Positions 42,753 to 44,083 of a DNA stretch of 44,083 nt are shown here, piece by piece. A model generated the notes under the pieces. That model saw only the letters and a program-made list of their open reading frames with translations, was not told the DNA's origin and searched no databases. Made by a program: the position numbers and the translations under genes. Position 1 is the stretch's first letter; each line of letters begins with the position of its first letter. Source of the DNA: Sedimentisphaerales bacterium. GTDB taxonomy: Bacteria; Planctomycetota; Phycisphaerae; Sedimentisphaerales; UBA12454. The stretch lies in contig JAFGGI010000049.1 in the NCBI GenBank assembly GCA_016930635.1, positions 1 through 44,083 on the forward strand, written 5' to 3'.

Positions 42753-42793
42753 GGTTACCTCCCTAAAGTTATAAAAAGCAACAAATTTGTCGG

Positions 42794-42822
42794 ATTATAC
42801 AGAAATCACGGTTTTCTGACAG
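42794..42822 (-). promoter_or_regulatory. Candidate carB promoter
   Basis: On the minus strand CTGTCA (42822-42817), 17 bases and a perfect TATAAT (42799-42794). Transcription would start near 42787, about 35 bases before the carB ATG, too short for an attenuator. Confidence 0.5.
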
Positions 42823-42979
42823 TAAAAAATTACAAAATTGTTGGTGTTTTTGCCGATACTTATAGGTTAGGCAATCAGGTTTTGGTGCTGTTATAACCGA
42901 AAATCTGTGCGACAATCAAAGCAGCAACAACCGTCTGAATGGAAACGTCAAAAAGACAAATGTTTAGGGAGAAACGGAA

Positions 42980-43372
42980 ATGACAGACAGTCAAATCTTT
43001 CAGCTCTTGGGAATCATTTACTTTGCGGTTGGTATCGGTATGCTCGTCAGTTCAGATTTTTACAGACAGTTACTTGCAGACTGCACCAGGGATTCACTGG
43101 CCCTTTACTTAGGAGGCCTGGTGGCACTGGGTACCGGATTCATCGTGATAACTTTTCACAATGTCTGGGTCAGAGACTGGAGCGTTATAATTACGCTTTT
43201 CGGCTGGGCCGCGATGATAAAAGGTATCTTCCTTATTGTGGCACCGAAGGCACTGCTCAAGGTAACCAACTTTTTCAAAGAAACAGAGAAACTTATGAAG
43301 TTCTGGGCAGTAGTTGTTCTTGTTCTCGGCGCTATACTCAGCGGGCTTGGATTTTTTGCTACAATAGAGTAG
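42980..43372 (+). CDS. Conserved four-helix membrane protein
   Basis: 130 residues with four membrane segments. The pattern IIYFAVGIGMLVSSDFYRQ, YLGGLVALGTGFIVITFHN, VIITLFGWAAMIKG recurs in uncharacterised bacterial inner-membrane proteins that I have no function for. GGGAGAAACGG precedes the ATG. It is followed 78 bases later by mscL, and diverges from carB. Confidence 0.75.
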   Translation: MTDSQIFQLLGIIYFAVGIGMLVSSDFYRQLLADCTRDSLALYLGGLVALGTGFIVITFHNVWVRDWSVIITLFGWAAMIKGIFLIVAPKALLKVTNFFKETEKLMKFWAVVVLVLGAILSGLGFFATIE

Positions 43373-43450
43373 AGATCGGCAATTCTGTTCGGCTTTGCCG
43401 GGCGGTATCACGAGGTACTTCTTAAAGGCATAAAGTCTTAGAGAGTTGAT

Positions 43451-43801
43451 ATGAAAGTATGGAATGAGTTTAAACAGTTCGCTGTAAAGGGAAACGCGAT
43501 CGATATGGCTGTTGCTATTATCATCGGCACGGCCTTTAATAAAATCGTCACATCACTTGTCAATGACATAATCATGCCGCCGATAGGGGTAATGCTGGGC
43601 GGTGTTGATTTTAAAGACCTCGAAATCGTACTCAAAGAAGCTGCCGTCGGGGCGGGAGGAGAAAATATACCTGCCGTCGCCATTCGATACGGCCTGTTTA
43701 TCAACACCGTGATAGACTTCTTTATCGTGGCTTTTTCCATGTTTGTCGTAATAAAAGTAATGAATAGGGTTCTGAGGGTAAGAGGGCTTGTACAGGCCTG
43801 A
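43451..43801 (+). CDS. mscL: Large-conductance mechanosensitive channel MscL
   Basis: 116 residues, slightly shorter than most MscL. It opens under membrane tension to release solutes after osmotic downshock. The first helix block [20 protein letters not shown] then [20 protein letters not shown] is the family signature with the Gly-rich gate; the second helix is [20 protein letters not shown]. The usual C-terminal helix bundle is shortened after [10 protein letters not shown] terminator follows nine bases after the stop. Confidence 0.96.
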   Translation: MKVWNEFKQFAVKGNAIDMAVAIIIGTAFNKIVTSLVNDIIMPPIGVMLGGVDFKDLEIVLKEAAVGAGGENIPAVAIRYGLFINTVIDFFIVAFSMFVVIKVMNRVLRVRGLVQA

Positions 43802-43809
43802 AAATAGGT

Positions 43810-43838
43810 CCGGCCGGGGGTGTTTTGGCCGGGTTTTT
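43810..43838 (+). terminator. Intrinsic terminator of mscL
   Basis: CCGGCC (43810-43815) pairs with GGCCGG (43827-43832) and is followed by G then TTTTT (43834-43838). Confidence 0.8.
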
Positions 43839-43840
43839 CC

Positions 43841-43869
43841 TTGATTTTAATGGTATTTTGTGCCATAAT
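43841..43869 (+). promoter_or_regulatory. Candidate promoter of the secreted-protein gene at 43910
   Basis: TTGATT (43841-43846), 17 bases, and CATAAT (43864-43869) with an extended TGC just before it. It starts two bases after the mscL terminator. Confidence 0.6.
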
Positions 43870-43909
43870 ACGGGTGTATTATATCTCTAAATATGGAGAG
43901 GGTAAAATC

Positions 43910-44083
43910 ATGAAGAGACTTATCTTAATCCTAACAATCCTTATTGCTGTCCCTGCTTTCGCCCTTGATCTTTCAATCGTTAATAATGGTGACCCTACTA
44001 TCAACATTGAGTATTCTAACGCTGATCCGTGTAATCTGCCTCGTGCTTTCGCACTGGACCTTTCCATTGATGGAACTGGCAGC
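43910..44083 (+). CDS. Secreted protein, N-terminus only (runs off the window)
   Basis: 58 codons are visible. GGAGAGGG lies upstream of ATG. Residues 1-18 (MKRLILILTILIAVPAFA) form a signal peptide, with cleavage after AFA. The start of the mature part, LDLSIVNNGDPTINIEYSN, is echoed by FALDLSIDGTG about 30 residues later. I do not recognise the family; in the Phycisphaerae such leaders often head dockerin-bearing extracellular proteins, which cannot be checked here. Confidence 0.65.
   Translation, partial: MKRLILILTILIAVPAFALDLSIVNNGDPTINIEYSNADPCNLPRAFALDLSIDGTGS

Noticed and set aside
39552-42822. Pyrimidine attenuator upstream of carB
   Set aside because: The predicted leader is only about 35 bases and has no hairpin with a T-run.
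42907-43425. 172-codon ORF overlapping the conserved membrane protein
   Set aside because: The overlapping 130-residue frame has clear membrane segments and a ribosome site; this one is Arg/Gln-rich and featureless.

Overview
The window looks like a stretch of chromosome from a planctomycete of the Phycisphaerae (Sedimentisphaerales-like). This is an inference from gene content: a huge secreted beta-helix protein ending in a dockerin-like module, two TPR/TMTC-type membrane proteins side by side, LPS-type sugar transferases, a LarA homologue paired with a KDG-type sugar kinase, and AT-leaning, hairpin-rich spacers. Nothing indicates a plasmid or prophage, and the standard genetic code fits every gene.

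Layout. 1-2.1 kb (minus): PfkB/KDG-type sugar kinase (cut by the window edge) behind a LarA-like nickel racemase. 2.2-2.9 kb (plus): tRNA-Thr(CGT) and a small membrane protein. 2.9-5.4 kb (minus): lipoprotein, galE and a ROK sugar kinase. 5.6-6.8 kb (plus): XerD-like recombinase and a DUF503 protein. 6.8-16.5 kb (minus): a tightly packed run made of two paralogous TPR membrane proteins, polA, a conserved membrane protein, a DUF2905 protein, an MFS transporter and an APH-type kinase. 16.5-17.6 kb: repeat-rich spacers around a small membrane protein. 17.4-19.1 kb (plus): catalase with its own promoter, candidate operator and terminator. 19.2-20.4 kb (minus): three small unrecognised genes. 20.6-23.7 kb (plus): an isoleucine attenuator followed by ileS. 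23.7-27.9 kb: DUF2007 zinc-ribbon protein, DUF2062 protein, a fused Kdo-kinase-like/GT9 protein, a Nudix hydrolase and a membrane protein. 27.9-33.8 kb (minus): an apparent operon aspartate aminotransferase, large GT-C-like membrane protein, GT2, alanine racemase. 34-38.3 kb (minus): the 1437-residue secreted protein. 38.5-44.1 kb: MgtC-like protein, DUF456 protein, carB, a small membrane protein, mscL and the start of a secreted protein.

The strongest regulatory find is upstream of ileS. A 31-codon ORF carries eight isoleucine codons within twelve positions. It is overlapped and followed by four segments that can pair 1:2, 2:3 or 3:4, the last being a strong intrinsic terminator. This is the layout of ribosome-mediated attenuation, here placed before isoleucyl-tRNA synthetase. 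A second near-consensus promoter between the terminator and ileS would add an unattenuated transcript.

Functionally the window mixes core information genes (polA, ileS, xerD, tRNA), precursor supply (carB, galE, alr, aspartate aminotransferase), envelope glycan assembly (GT2, GT9/Kdo-kinase fusion, GT-C-like and TMTC-like proteins) and stress functions (catalase, MscL, Nudix). All calls rest on reading the sequence and translations; no database search was run.
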